Shown: positions 18,875 to 28,900 of the stretch, piece by piece
How the letters are laid out: each line of letters opens with the position of its first letter
Numbering within the stretch: the stretch's first letter is position 1
Source: CAXXFQ01 sp963674475
Lineage (GTDB): Bacteria; Planctomycetota; Planctomycetia; Pirellulales; Thermoguttaceae
Assembly (NCBI GenBank): GCA_963674475.2
Contig: CAXXFQ010000024.1
Location: 1-64,000, forward strand
Length of the DNA: 64,000 nt
Reading direction: 5' to 3'
Made by a program: the position numbers and the translations under genes
Notes under the pieces: model-generated
What the model saw: the letters and a program-made list of their open reading frames with translations, nothing else
The model's database searches: none
Told to the model about the DNA's origin: nothing

Positions 18875-18917
18875 AACGCGATTGCCCCGTGTTTGGGGGT
18901 GATCGCGTTTTCTTTTT
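18875..18917 (+). terminator. Rho-independent terminator after rplI
   Basis: 14-bp stem AACGCGAT-TG-CCCC / GGGG-TG-ATCGCGTT (the inner TG/TG step forms two wobble pairs), six-base loop, followed by TTTCTTTTT. The gap 18732-19172 contains no gene otherwise. Confidence 0.72.
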
Positions 18918-19172
18918 GGGGTTCGCCTTTCTTGGAAAACGGGTTTCGTCGACCGGTTTTACACAAAGGAATCCGGGTTGGCCTTTGGTTTTTTCGCTTG
19001 AGTTAACCCTTTTTTCCGCAGGCGATTATTGCGACTTGGGAAAAACGGTTCGTCTTATCGCGGATTAGGCGTCTCATGAAAAACGGGCCGTTGACGTGAT
19101 GGAAACCGTCCGAAAGAAGTGCTTCCCTTTTTGGTGGGGTCGCCCTATCATGGAACGTTGAAAGGAGTTTTT

Positions 19173-20624
19173 ATGGCAGCCGGTTCGTCGATCAATAAAA
19201 AACGTGTCTCGCGCGCGGGGACTTCCGAGATTCTGGACCGGACTCCGCCGTATAATCTCGATGCGGAAAAGGGGGTTATCGGCAGTCTGCTTCTGGATCC
19301 GACCCTCTTCGACGATGTGTTGATGATCGTTCGTCCCGACGACTTCTACGACGAGGCCCATCAGATCCTCTACGATCAGATGGTCGAGATGCACAACGAT
19401 GGAGTCCAGATCGACGTGACGTTGTTGGTCGAGCGACTCCGCGCGGCGGGCCAGTTGGACGTGGTCGGCGGGATGTCCTACCTGGCCGAGGTGGCCGGGT
19501 CAGTCGGGGTGGCCGCGCATGCCGAGAAGTATGCCGAGCTGGTCCGCGATAAGTCGACCCTCCGCGGTTTGATTCACGCCAGCAGCGAGGTCCTTCGCGA
19601 CGCCTATGACCCGACCGTCAATCCGGCCGAGTTGATCAGTCAGGCCGAACAAAAGGTATTCGCCGTCAACGACGCGCGGAGCAGCAATCAGGTGTCCGAG
19701 ATCCGCGACGTCTTGATGGAGACGGTCAGCCTGATCGACCATCGGATTGAACACGGCGGAGCAAGCGGCCTGCCGACCGGGTTTACCGACTTGGATAATT
19801 TGACCGGCGGGTTCCACGGATCCGAGCTGATCATCATTGCGGCCCGTCCGAGTATGGGGAAGACGGCTTTCGCGACCAACGTGGCCGAGAACGTGGCGAT
19901 CGAGGCGAAGGAGCCGGTCTTGTTCGTCAGTCTCGAAATGGCGGCCCAGGAGTTGGCCCAACGTCTCTTGGCCTCCCAGGGGAAGATCGACAGTATCAAG
20001 TTTCGAAGCGGGATGCTCTCCAAAGAAGACCGGCAGAAGATGATGCAAGCGGCCGGTGTGTTGGGTGAGTCGCCTTTATTCGTCGACGACAGCCCGAACC
20101 GGACCGTCTCGGAGATTGCCGCCTGCGCGCGGCGGATCAAGCGGCGTCACGGCCTGGGGCTGATCGTGATCGACTATCTTCAGCTGCTCCAGCCGGACAA
20201 TCCGAGAGACCCGCGTCAGGAGCAGGTTGCCAAGATCGCCCGACGTTTGAAGGGGTTGGCTCGTGAATTGAAAGTCCCGTTGGCCTGTCTGGCCCAGCTG
20301 AACCGTCAGGTCGAGTCGGGTACCGGCAAGGAGAGTCGACGGCCCCGGTTGAGTCACCTTCGTGAATCGGGTGCCATCGAACAGGACGCCGACGTGGTCA
20401 TGTTCGTCCATCGTGAGGAATACTATTACCACACGCACGAAGAGGCCGAAGCGGCCGGGGTGAAAGGGCAGGGGGAGCTTTTTATCTCGAAGCAGCGAAA
20501 CGGCCCGACCGGCGACGTCAAATTGACCTGGTTGAGCAAGTACACCCGGTTTGAAAATCGGGCCCAGCCGCAGCACAGCGAGTTCGACGATTTCGGGGCC
20601 GCCGGACCGCCGCAAGATTTTTAA
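19173..20624 (+). CDS. dnaB: replicative DNA helicase DnaB
   Basis: 483-residue hexameric 5'-3' helicase that unwinds DNA at the fork and binds primase. The N-terminal domain includes PPYNLDAEKGVIGSLL; Walker A is ARPSMGKT (about residue 231), the Walker B-type segment is LIVIDYLQLL, and the H4 loop and arginine-finger region (SGTGKESRRPRLSHLRESG) are intact. No intein is present, which is worth noting because dnaB is a common intein site. Start is the ATG at 19173 behind AAAGGAG (6 bases); the longer frame from 19119 has no ribosome site. Completes the conserved gene order with bL9. Confidence 0.97.
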   Translation: MAAGSSINKKRVSRAGTSEILDRTPPYNLDAEKGVIGSLLLDPTLFDDVLMIVRPDDFYDEAHQILYDQMVEMHNDGVQIDVTLLVERLRAAGQLDVVGGMSYLAEVAGSVGVAAHAEKYAELVRDKSTLRGLIHASSEVLRDAYDPTVNPAELISQAEQKVFAVNDARSSNQVSEIRDVLMETVSLIDHRIEHGGASGLPTGFTDLDNLTGGFHGSELIIIAARPSMGKTAFATNVAENVAIEAKEPVLFVSLEMAAQELAQRLLASQGKIDSIKFRSGMLSKEDRQKMMQAAGVLGESPLFVDDSPNRTVSEIAACARRIKRRHGLGLIVIDYLQLLQPDNPRDPRQEQVAKIARRLKGLARELKVPLACLAQLNRQVESGTGKESRRPRLSHLRESGAIEQDADVVMFVHREEYYYHTHEEAEAAGVKGQGELFISKQRNGPTGDVKLTWLSKYTRFENRAQPQHSEFDDFGAAGPPQDF

Positions 20625-20640
20625 TGCGAAAAGAGGAACC

Positions 20641-20677
20641 AGCCGGATTGCTCAGTGATTCCGGCTTGTTCTATACT
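20641..20677 (+). promoter_or_regulatory. dnaB end hairpin overlapping promoter of GH32 gene
   Basis: AGCCGGA (20641-20647) pairs with TCCGGCT (20660-20666), a 7-bp hairpin 16 bases after dnaB. TTGCTC (20648-20653) and TATACT (20672-20677), 18 bases apart, would make a promoter for the GH32 gene that starts inside this hairpin. Both calls are tentative. Confidence 0.38.
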
Positions 20678-20728
20678 ATTTCTAACGCGAAAGCCCTCCC
20701 GCCGCATTCCCACCACAGGAGTTGACCG

Positions 20729-22201
20729 ATGCACTTTTGCCGATTCCGCCTGCCGACCTTTTTGGTTTGGACCCTTTTGTTTGGGACCGTTTTTTCCGTC
20801 CGGGCGGCCGAAGTGTACCAAGAGACGCTTCGTCCGCAGTACCATTTCTCGGCGCGGTCGGGTTGGATCAACGACCCCAACGGGCTGGTTTACTACGACG
20901 GGACGTACCACCTTTTCTTTCAGTATGAGCCAAGGAAAGGCAAGGAGGAAAAATTCTGGGGCCACGCGGTCAGCCGTGACTTGGTCCATTGGCAGGAACT
21001 GGCAAACGGCATCCGGGACAATCGGGGGTTCAAGGCCTTTTCGGGGTCGGCGGTCGTCGATTGGAAAAACACGTCCGGGTTTCAGACCGGGGAGAATTTG
21101 CCGGGTAACCCGCCGCCGATCGTTGCCGTCTATACGGCGTGGGGCGGGGGCCAATGTCTGGCCTACTCGTGCGACGCGGGAAAGATGTTTCGGCCGTACG
21201 AGGGAAACCCGGTTTTGACCCTGCCGAACGACTCGCTTAAAAAGTGGAAAGAGACGGCCCGCGACCCGAAGCTTTTTTGGTATGGGTATGAACCGGAATC
21301 GAATCAGTCCGGCACGGAAAATTCCGGCGGCTACTGGGTCATGCTTTTGTATCAGAATGTCGACGGCAAGGGCGGGTTTGGTTTCTATCGTTCGGCCGAT
21401 CTGAAACAATGGAAATTTCTGGGCCATATGCCCGGTTTTTATGTCTGTCCCGATCTGTTCGAGCTGGCGGTCGACGGGGATTCGACGCGGAAGAAATGGG
21501 TCATCATGGACTGGGCCCAGTATGCGATCGGCACGTTCGACGGCGAAAAGTTCGAGATTGAAACCGGACCGATCGAGATCGATCACGGTAAAAACTGCTC
21601 GGCCAATCAGACGTGGAGCGACATGCCCGCGAGTGATCCGCGACGGATCCAGATTGCCTGGATGCAGTACGGCAAATACCCGGGGATGCCGTTCGATCAG
21701 CAGTTGACCTTTCCGCGTCGGCTGACCCTTCGCTCGACCTCGGACGGGGTCCGTCTTGTGCAGAATCCGATCCGGGAGATCGAGTCGTTGCGTGGGGACG
21801 GTTTTTCGATTCGCGATGCGGTGCTGCGGCCGGGGGAAAACCGGTTGGAAAAACGCGCGGGCGACCTGTGGGAGGTCCATCTGAGTTTGACTCCGGAGAA
21901 GGCCCGGTCGATCGAACTGGCCTTTTTGGGCCAGACGGTTCGCTACGACGTGGCGACCAAGACGTTGCACGGTCCCAGCGGCGGGACAATGAAACTCCGT
22001 GGCGGGCCGGGCGGCCGGATCGATTTGTGCCTGCTCATTGATCGGACGTCGATCGAGATCTTTGCCGACAGCGGGGAAAATGTCCTCTCGTCCTGTTTCA
22101 TTCCGGATCAGGAAAAACAGGACCTGTCGCTTTCGGCCGAGGGGGGCCCGGCCCGGATCGAGCGGTTGGAGGTCTGGCCGCTACGGTCGATCTGGAAATA
22201 G
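20729..22201 (+). CDS. secreted GH32-like fructan hydrolase homologue with altered active site
   Basis: 490 residues with a Sec signal (cleavage about residue 26). The five-bladed GH32 propeller is clear: nucleophile motif WINDPNG with Asp49, and transition-state motif RDP with Asp179. The C-terminal beta-sandwich has the family's DRTSIEIFADSGE. GH32 enzymes (invertase, levanase, inulinase) hydrolyse beta-fructosides. However, the acid/base motif, normally ECP, reads YVCPDLFEL: Val239 replaces the catalytic Glu. The reading is direct from the codons (TAT GTC TGT CCC). Either the protein is a fructan-binding or inactive relative, or another residue takes over. It may be in the same secreted-sugar group as the sialidase-like gene 160 bases downstream. 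Confidence 0.88.
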   Translation: MHFCRFRLPTFLVWTLLFGTVFSVRAAEVYQETLRPQYHFSARSGWINDPNGLVYYDGTYHLFFQYEPRKGKEEKFWGHAVSRDLVHWQELANGIRDNRGFKAFSGSAVVDWKNTSGFQTGENLPGNPPPIVAVYTAWGGGQCLAYSCDAGKMFRPYEGNPVLTLPNDSLKKWKETARDPKLFWYGYEPESNQSGTENSGGYWVMLLYQNVDGKGGFGFYRSADLKQWKFLGHMPGFYVCPDLFELAVDGDSTRKKWVIMDWAQYAIGTFDGEKFEIETGPIEIDHGKNCSANQTWSDMPASDPRRIQIAWMQYGKYPGMPFDQQLTFPRRLTLRSTSDGVRLVQNPIREIESLRGDGFSIRDAVLRPGENRLEKRAGDLWEVHLSLTPEKARSIELAFLGQTVRYDVATKTLHGPSGGTMKLRGGPGGRIDLCLLIDRTSIEIFADSGENVLSSCFIPDQEKQDLSLSAEGGPARIERLEVWPLRSIWK

Positions 22202-22253
22202 GGCTTCCCGCCAGAGGGCCGTTTTTCTTGCGTTTGGTCTCGTTTTGACGCGC

Positions 22254-22282
22254 TTTGCATGACGGGGGGAATAAGGTAGAAT
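22254..22282 (+). promoter_or_regulatory. putative promoter for sialidase-like gene
   Basis: TTTGCA (22254-22259) and TAGAAT (22277-22282) with 17-base spacing, about 80 bases before the ATG at 22363. Consensus-like but untested. Confidence 0.4.
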
Positions 22283-22362
22283 TGCGCTAGCGATATCCCC
22301 CGTTTATGGGGCCCATTTTCTGAATCCCACCCCTGCCCTTGCCTCCTTTGAAGGAGTATTTC

Positions 22363-24003
22363 ATGAAAAAGCCGCTTCTGTATGTCGCCGCTTGGTTTTT
22401 GACGAGCTGTCTCTTGGTCGGTTTTTCCCAGGCCGAAGCGAAAGAAACGTCGGACGATCGGGCCCTCGATCGGCCGCCGGTCAATTTTCAGCCGGGTGAC
22501 GAATATGCCGACGCGAACCGGTTTTTTCAAGGGATACCGGGGATCGAGTCCGCACCGAAGGGACGACTTTGGGCAACGTGGTACACCGGCGGACTGACAG
22601 AAGACGAGCACAATTTTGTCCCGATCGTCACCAGTGGCGACGACGGGAAGACCTGGTCCGGGTTCAAGTTGGTGATCGATCCGCCGGGCAATGTCCGGGC
22701 GTTCGACCCGGCTCTCTGGACCGATCCGACCGGGCGGCTTTGGCTGTTCTGGGCCCAAGGCTATTCGTGGTATGACGGCCGGGCCGGGGTCTGGGCGATC
22801 ACGACCGACAATCCGGACGACGAAAATCCGACCTGGTCGGCCCCACGCCGGTTGTGTGACGGGGTGATGATGAACAAGCCGACCGCCTTGAAAGACGGGA
22901 CGTGGATCTTGCCGGTTGCCCTGTGGGATTTCCTCCCGCCGAGCAAAGGGTTGGCTGAACGGGGCCAGGCGTTTTATCTGGGCTCGCGCAACGGGGTTAA
23001 CTTCGTCGCGTCGTCGGATCAGGGGAAAAGCTGGTCGTTTCTCGGGCAGGCCCGCGTGCCGAAGGCCCAGTGTATGGAGCATATGGTTGTCGAACGAAAA
23101 GATGGCCGTCTTTGGACGTTGGTTCGGACCACTTACGGGATCGGCGAGACCTTTTCGGACGACGGCGGTCGGACGTGGACGCTGGGGCGGCCGAGTAAAA
23201 TGGTTCACCCGGTATCTCGGTTCTTTATCCGACGTCTGAAGTCGGGCAACTTGCTGTTGGTCAAACATGGGCCCTTGGACAAACAAAGCGGCCGGTCGCA
23301 TCTGACGGCCTACGTCTCGAAAAACGACGGGAAAAACTGGGAAGGCGGCCTGTTGCTGGATGAACGGCACGGGGTCTCGTATCCGGACGGATTCCAGGCG
23401 GCCGACGGGACGATCTATATCATCTACGATTTCGATCGGACCGGGGATAAAACGATTCTGATGAGCACGTTCACCGAGGAGGATATCCTGGCGCGGCGCG
23501 ACGTGTCGAAAAAGTGCCGGTTTCGTCAGCTGATCAATCAGGCGACGGGGGTCCATCCGTCGCAAAAAAAGAAAGTGACCAAAATCGAGTTAGACGCCAA
23601 CGCCGACGGGGTTCCTTTCGCTGTGGCGGTTCCGGCCGGGATTCGGTCCGACTCGGCGAAGATCGAGACGTTTGAAAAGGGGAGCATCCTGTTTACCGAT
23701 CGGAAATACAAGATCGAAAATCTGCCCGGGGTACTTGCCAAAAAGCGGTTTTTGCAGTCAAGTATTAATTCAGTTCAGGCCGAGTGTACTCGTAGCGGCT
23801 CGGTGTGGGTTGTCACGCCGTCGACCGGTCGCAATGCGGACAGTCAAGCGGAAAAACTCGTGGCCGGCGGCTATAAGAAGGTGGCCGTTGCGGAGTTTTT
23901 GCTTTTCGACAACATCCCTCAAAATGTCTGTTCGGTCTACCAGAAAAGCGTCAAGAAGGGGGACAAGATCGAGCTGGGCAAGTGGGCCGTGTTGGTTTTT
24001 TAA
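22363..24003 (+). CDS. secreted sialidase-like (BNR/Asp-box) propeller protein
   Basis: 546 residues with a Sec signal (MKKPLLYVAAWFLTSCLLVGFSQA). Four Asp-box type motifs mark a six-bladed sialidase-like propeller: SGDDGKTW, SSDQGKSW, SDDGGRTW and SKNDGKNW. Sialidases and related exo-enzymes use this fold, but the substrate here is unknown; many planctomycete members of this type have no tested activity. After about residue 400 there is an extra beta-rich C-terminal domain (ETFEKGSILFTDRKYKIENLP) which I do not recognise. Start at 22363 has AAGGAG six bases upstream. Predicted outside the inner membrane. Confidence 0.82.
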   Translation: MKKPLLYVAAWFLTSCLLVGFSQAEAKETSDDRALDRPPVNFQPGDEYADANRFFQGIPGIESAPKGRLWATWYTGGLTEDEHNFVPIVTSGDDGKTWSGFKLVIDPPGNVRAFDPALWTDPTGRLWLFWAQGYSWYDGRAGVWAITTDNPDDENPTWSAPRRLCDGVMMNKPTALKDGTWILPVALWDFLPPSKGLAERGQAFYLGSRNGVNFVASSDQGKSWSFLGQARVPKAQCMEHMVVERKDGRLWTLVRTTYGIGETFSDDGGRTWTLGRPSKMVHPVSRFFIRRLKSGNLLLVKHGPLDKQSGRSHLTAYVSKNDGKNWEGGLLLDERHGVSYPDGFQAADGTIYIIYDFDRTGDKTILMSTFTEEDILARRDVSKKCRFRQLINQATGVHPSQKKKVTKIELDANADGVPFAVAVPAGIRSDSAKIETFEKGSILFTDRKYKIENLPGVLAKKRFLQSSINSVQAECTRSGSVWVVTPSTGRNADSQAEKLVAGGYKKVAVAEFLLFDNIPQNVCSVYQKSVKKGDKIELGKWAVLVF

Positions 24004-24108
24004 GGCCGGTGGTTATCGGCTGGAAAAACGGGCGGTTTTCGCGTCGGGTTTCTCGGGCCTTTTGGGATTCGAAAACGTTTTTCTCTCTCAAAAATTGGGG
24101 GTAAAACC

Positions 24109-25119
24109 ATGGCGACGTCGTTCGAATCGATCTGCGTGGAGGCCCCGTGTGATGTCGGGTTGGTCGATCGTGTGGTCCGGTTTTGGGAGTCGATCTTCGA
24201 GATCCCGATGGCCGAAGTGGGAGCCAATCTGAAGGGGAAGGAGAACAGCGCGAACGACAATTGGCTTTTTGTCTTATTGGAGGATGACGAGCCGGTCGGG
24301 ACGTGCCATCTGACGATTTCGAAATTGGACCGGCGCCTGGGCGGACTGGGCGAGGTGGCCGTCGCGCCTTCCTGTCGGGGACAGGGGATTGCCGGGCACC
24401 TTTGCGCCGAGGCGCGGGACCGGTTTTATCGCAAAGGGGGGCGGGCCCTTTTTCTCGGCACCGTCATGCCGTCGTCGGCGCGGGTCTACCAGCGGCTTGG
24501 TTGGCGACAGCAGTTCGACTCGAACGTCTACCTTTGGACCCCCGAGGCCGATTCGTCGACTCGATTTTACGACGATTATTTCGCCAGACGTCCCGGGCCG
24601 ATGACCGTTCGCGCTGGAACGGCCGAGGACCGTTTGGCGATCATCCCGCCGATCCTTTTTCCCAACGATTGCCCGTTGTTGGACGTGAATCTTGGACTGG
24701 TCTCGACCCGTTTTGCGGCCCGGAATTCTTGCATGGGGCTCTATCCCCGTTATGAATCGCTTTCCCGTTCGGGCGGAGGCCAGTGGCTGGTCTTGCAGAA
24801 CGCGTCCGGCTCGGTGGTCGGCGCGGCTACCGCGCGACTGGTCGGTGAAAAGACGGTCCGCGTCGACGGGTTTACCCACCCGGATTACGCCGTGGACTTC
24901 GACCTGCTTCTGGATGGCCTTCTGGAAAGTCCGATTGTTGCCGAAGCGCAGACGCTTGAAGCGGTCGTGGCCGAGGCGGACGGTTTGAAACAGGACCGGT
25001 TCCATCGTCACGGCTTCGAAACAGTCAGGTCGATCGATTCTGAAGCCGTCTTTCCCGCGGCGCCCGAATTGGCCGAGACGATCGGGCCATTGTTGCTTTT
25101 GCGAAAAACGGGCTGCTAG
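24109..25119 (+). CDS. GNAT-family N-acetyltransferase
   Basis: 336-residue cytoplasmic protein with an N-terminal GNAT domain (residues about 1-155). The acetyl-CoA loop is VAVAPSCRGQGIAGHLC, followed by the substrate-side segment FLGTVMPSSARVYQRLGW. Residues 160-336 look like a degenerate second GNAT-like half (MTVRAGTAEDRL start). The substrate cannot be inferred. The ATG at 24109 follows a weak GGGGGT site, 105 bases after the sialidase-like gene. The gene converges with the small membrane protein downstream, leaving only 13 bases. Confidence 0.82.
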   Translation: MATSFESICVEAPCDVGLVDRVVRFWESIFEIPMAEVGANLKGKENSANDNWLFVLLEDDEPVGTCHLTISKLDRRLGGLGEVAVAPSCRGQGIAGHLCAEARDRFYRKGGRALFLGTVMPSSARVYQRLGWRQQFDSNVYLWTPEADSSTRFYDDYFARRPGPMTVRAGTAEDRLAIIPPILFPNDCPLLDVNLGLVSTRFAARNSCMGLYPRYESLSRSGGGQWLVLQNASGSVVGAATARLVGEKTVRVDGFTHPDYAVDFDLLLDGLLESPIVAEAQTLEAVVAEADGLKQDRFHRHGFETVRSIDSEAVFPAAPELAETIGPLLLLRKTGC

Positions 25120-25132
25120 GGGAAACGGGCTG

Positions 25133-25576
25133 TTAACCCCCTTCGTTTTTCCGTCGGTGTTTTTTTCGCGTCTCGTTAGGTCTGTCGACGGCTTCGTGCG
25201 CCGGATGAAGTGACGGGTGCGATTCCAGTGACGGGTGTCTGGCCGGGTGTATCTCCGTGTGCATTTTTGGCACGACGGGTGTCGCTTGGGGACGCGGTTG
25301 ATAGCGGAAGCAGAGGCACAGATCGACGAAGACCAAAAGGAAGTTGACCAGGTAGAGAACGATGACGACATCCGGGCTGTAAAGCAGCTTGTGGATCGCT
25401 CCCAGCAGGTAGCCGATCAAGACCAGGACGAGAAACAAGAGGCTTTTGCCCGCGCTGGTTTTGGTTTTCCACTGCTTCCAGACGGAAAACGGCCAGCCGG
25501 CGCCGAAGCAGATCAGCATGCCGACTTCAAACCAGCTCATACGGGCGATCGAATCAAAAAAACCGGACGGGTCCAT
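25133..25576 (-). CDS. small membrane protein, PQ-loop/SemiSWEET-like
   Basis: 147 residues. Three hydrophobic segments span residues 14-90, and the segment GWPFSVWKQWKTKTSAGKS resembles the PQ-loop pattern (Pro, then Lys/Ser-rich turn) seen in SemiSWEET and related transporters; a Pro-Gln pair itself is not present. The C-terminal 50 residues are His/Pro/Arg/Lys-rich and probably cytoplasmic. The ATG at 25576 sits behind a weak site. No function can be stated beyond a possible small-solute transporter or membrane helper. Confidence 0.62.
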   Translation of the reverse strand: MDPSGFFDSIARMSWFEVGMLICFGAGWPFSVWKQWKTKTSAGKSLLFLVLVLIGYLLGAIHKLLYSPDVVIVLYLVNFLLVFVDLCLCFRYQPRPQATPVVPKMHTEIHPARHPSLESHPSLHPAHEAVDRPNETRKKHRRKNEGG

Positions 25577-25718
25577 GGGGAAATAGATTTCTTCGTTTGA
25601 GGGAAAGACGGTTTTTGCGGGGTAACGAAACCGATTATTCTACCATCTTGTCTGCTCAAGCGGAATTCCCGGGGGAGTGGTCGGGTGTGTTTATCCTCCC
25701 TCATCGGGACTGCTTTCC

Positions 25719-25747
25719 TTGCATTGGCCGACTGAGTGAATTATAAT
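25719..25747 (+). promoter_or_regulatory. putative promoter of HzsA-related gene 1
   Basis: TTGCAT (25719-25724) and perfect TATAAT (25742-25747) with 17-base spacing, about 175 bases before the ATG at 25922. One of the best promoter matches in the window. Confidence 0.5.
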
Positions 25748-25921
25748 ATTCAATGCTTATGGGCCCGATATCGGCCTTCCTCCTAAATTTCCTTCCCGGA
25801 GCCGCTTATGGTTTTCTTTTCGTGAATACTTTCGATAAGTTTTCGCGACGCTTGAGGCGACAGAATACAAAATGACGCCTGCGGCTCTGCCACCAAATCC
25901 AAGGACGAAAGAGAGATAGAG

Positions 25922-28900
25922 ATGACTCGCCAAGGATTTTCGATGCCCTATTGGGTCCCCTCACGGGCTCCCTATTGGGTGATCGCGCTTCTGCTTTTCT
26001 TGACCCCGATCGTTGTGTCTGCCGCCGAGACGCCGACGGCAAACGGGGCGCCCACTCAAACGATACCGCCGACGCTCGGCGTGCCGTTGATCGGCCACTG
26101 GACGTTCGACGAGGCCGACGGAAACACGTGTGCCGACGCGGGGCCGAACGGTTTCACGGCCAAGATGGTAAAAGGGCGTCTCGGTCATGTTCCCGGCGTG
26201 TTCGGTCGTGCCGGAGCGTTTTCCGGCTCGCATCGGCTGGAAATCACCAAACCGGCTCCGTTTGAATCGCTCGAACAAATCAGCATGGCCGCCTGGGTGC
26301 GTCCGACGAAGTTAGACAAGTACAACGAGATCTTCCGAAAAGAGGATGGGGGGAAGCGGATTCTTTTCGCTTTTCAGAAAAACGGCTCGGTGTTGGCGCT
26401 GGGCCTGAAGGTCGAAGGCCATTCTTATATCGAATGCGATGCGAAGGTCGAACGGGACCGGTTGCTCGATCACAAGTGGCATCATGTGGCGGCGACGTTC
26501 GACGGCCAAGCGATGCGGGTCTACCTGGACGGCCAGTTGGTCGACACGTTGAATCGGCCCGGTCGGCTTGAAGCGGGCGGAGCGGCCCCGGCGGTGATCG
26601 GTTCGAGTCACGGGTACGAGTGTTTTCAAGGGGCGATTGACGAGTTTCGTCTTTACTCGAAGGCCCTGACCGGCAACCAAATCGAGCAGTTGGTCAGCGC
26701 GGGCAACACGCAAGTTGCCGAATATTTGGCCCGTGTGAAAGAAAAGGCCGATCGGATCTGGGTCGACAAGGAAAGTTTTGCCGAGACGCTCCTCGACTTG
26801 CGCGACAGGGCGAGCGAAGCGAAAGAAAAACCGGATCCGACGGTCGTTTCCCGGCTCCGGAAGAAATTGTATGCCAAGTTTCCCAAACCGTGTGGTCGTC
26901 TGTTCGATCGGGGATACTCGTCGCGTAGCCGCAGCAGCTATGAAACGATTGAAATACCCGGTTTTCTCTTAGACGACTACCTTTCGGCCAAGACCGACGC
27001 CCCGTTGGTTGCGCGAATCGAGTGGCTCTATGACTTGATGGTCGAATACCGGCCGATCACTCCGGACCAGTGGGAACGGACGAGCGAAAAGGATAAAACC
27101 TATTGGAAGGAAACGGTCGGGCCGCTCGAAGAACAATATAAGAAATGGGTCGCGTCGAAACGGACGAAGACGGATACGGTCGGCGCGATCGATCTGGCTC
27201 TCAAGATGCACGACCTGATCGACTTCCGCCCTTACGTCAAGGAAGGAGTTGCCGGATACCACAAGCCGTCGACTCCGGAGCCGGTTTCCCTCTCGGCCGA
27301 AGCGGCCCAAAAACGGCTCGAAGCCGATTGGCTCCATCAGGTCGACCGGAACCCGACCCCCGATCGGATTCTCAAGGAGACCGTCTGGACCTGGCAGCTG
27401 ATCTCCCGGCTCGAATCGCAACACGGCGATCGGATCGATCTGACCGACGTGAAAAAGCGGTTGAAGAAGTTGGAACACCGGGTCAAGGAACTGAAGGCGA
27501 CCGACGCCGGGACCTATTTCGAGGTCCGAAAGCTCAAGCGGGAGGTGATGTTCAAGAACCCGCTGTTGGACTTCCAGCAGATCTTGATGGTCGACCGACC
27601 GTACCCGGAAGGACGCGAGTACCGTCACGAGACCCGACACCGATTGGGCTACCAAAGCACGCCCGGCGCCCAGCTGTTGGTGCTCGACGGGCTTCGACCG
27701 GACGGCCGCGTGCGTCGTCTCGCGCCGGTCGCCCCGCTGCACGGCTCGTTCTGGCGGCCTGACCTGTCGTTCGACGCGAAGAAGGTCCTTTTCTGTTTCA
27801 AACCGCAGAACGAAAAGTCGTTTCACCTGTACGAAATGAACCTCGACGGGACCGGCCAGAAGCAGTTGACGTTCGGGCCGTATGACGACCTGGACCCGAT
27901 CTACCTGCCCGACGGGCATATCGCCTTCACGACGACCCGAGGGAACACGTACGTCCGGTGTATGCCGCCGACCAACGCGTACCCCTTGGCCCGCGCCGAC
28001 GGAGACGGAAAAAATATTTATATCGTCTCACGCAACAACGAGCCGGACTATCTCCCGTCGGTGATGGAAGACGGCCGGATCCTTTATACCCGTTGGGAAT
28101 ACACCGACAAACCGCTCTGGCGGGCCCAAGGGCTCTGGACGGTCAACCCGGACGGGACTCAGGTCAATACGCTCTGGGGGAATCAGTCGGTTTGGCCCGA
28201 CCTGCTCAAGGACGCGCGTCAGATCCCCGGCAGCCGTCGGGTGATGTTCACCGGTAGCGCCCACCATGAGTGGTTCTCCGGGTCGGTCGGGATCATCAAT
28301 CCGGACGAGGGGAGCAATTTTCCCCACGGCCTGACCAAGGTGACCGCCGACAAGAGCTGGCCCGAATCGGGCAACGGCCCGGTCGACCCGATCGAGTCGC
28401 CCACCTACCACGCCAGCGGAAAGTACTATGGCTATTACTCTCCCTATCCGCTGAGCGAGACCGATTTCCTGGTTTCCGTCTGTTGCAATGGACCGGCGGA
28501 AAATTTCGTCCTCTACTTGATGGACGCCGACGGCAACCGGGAGTTGATCTACGAAGGAAATCACAACATCCTCCACGCCCTGCCGATTCGGCCTCGCAAG
28601 CGACCGCCCGTTCTGGCCGACCGGGTCCAGTGGCCCTCGCGCGAGGAGAAAAACGTCCGGAAGTCGGGCGTTATCTACAGTAGCAACATCTACTACGGCG
28701 CGCCGCAAGAGCTCCAAGACAAGGCGAAGTATCTGCGGATCCTCAATATCGACCCGAAGACCTATACGACCTGGCACAAGCGGATCGTCCTTTCGACCGG
28801 TCCGGCCGTCTCGATGGTCCAGTCGGAAGGGGTCAAGCGGATCATCGGTACCGTGCCGATCGAGAAGGACGGTTCGGTCTCGTTCAACGCGCCGTCGGGA

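Noticed and set aside
20621..21970. 449-residue minus-strand ORF over the GH32-like gene
   Set aside because: Antisense shadow without signal or ribosome site.
22108..23565. 485-residue minus-strand ORF over the sialidase-like gene
   Set aside because: Antisense shadow; Asp-boxes are on the plus strand.
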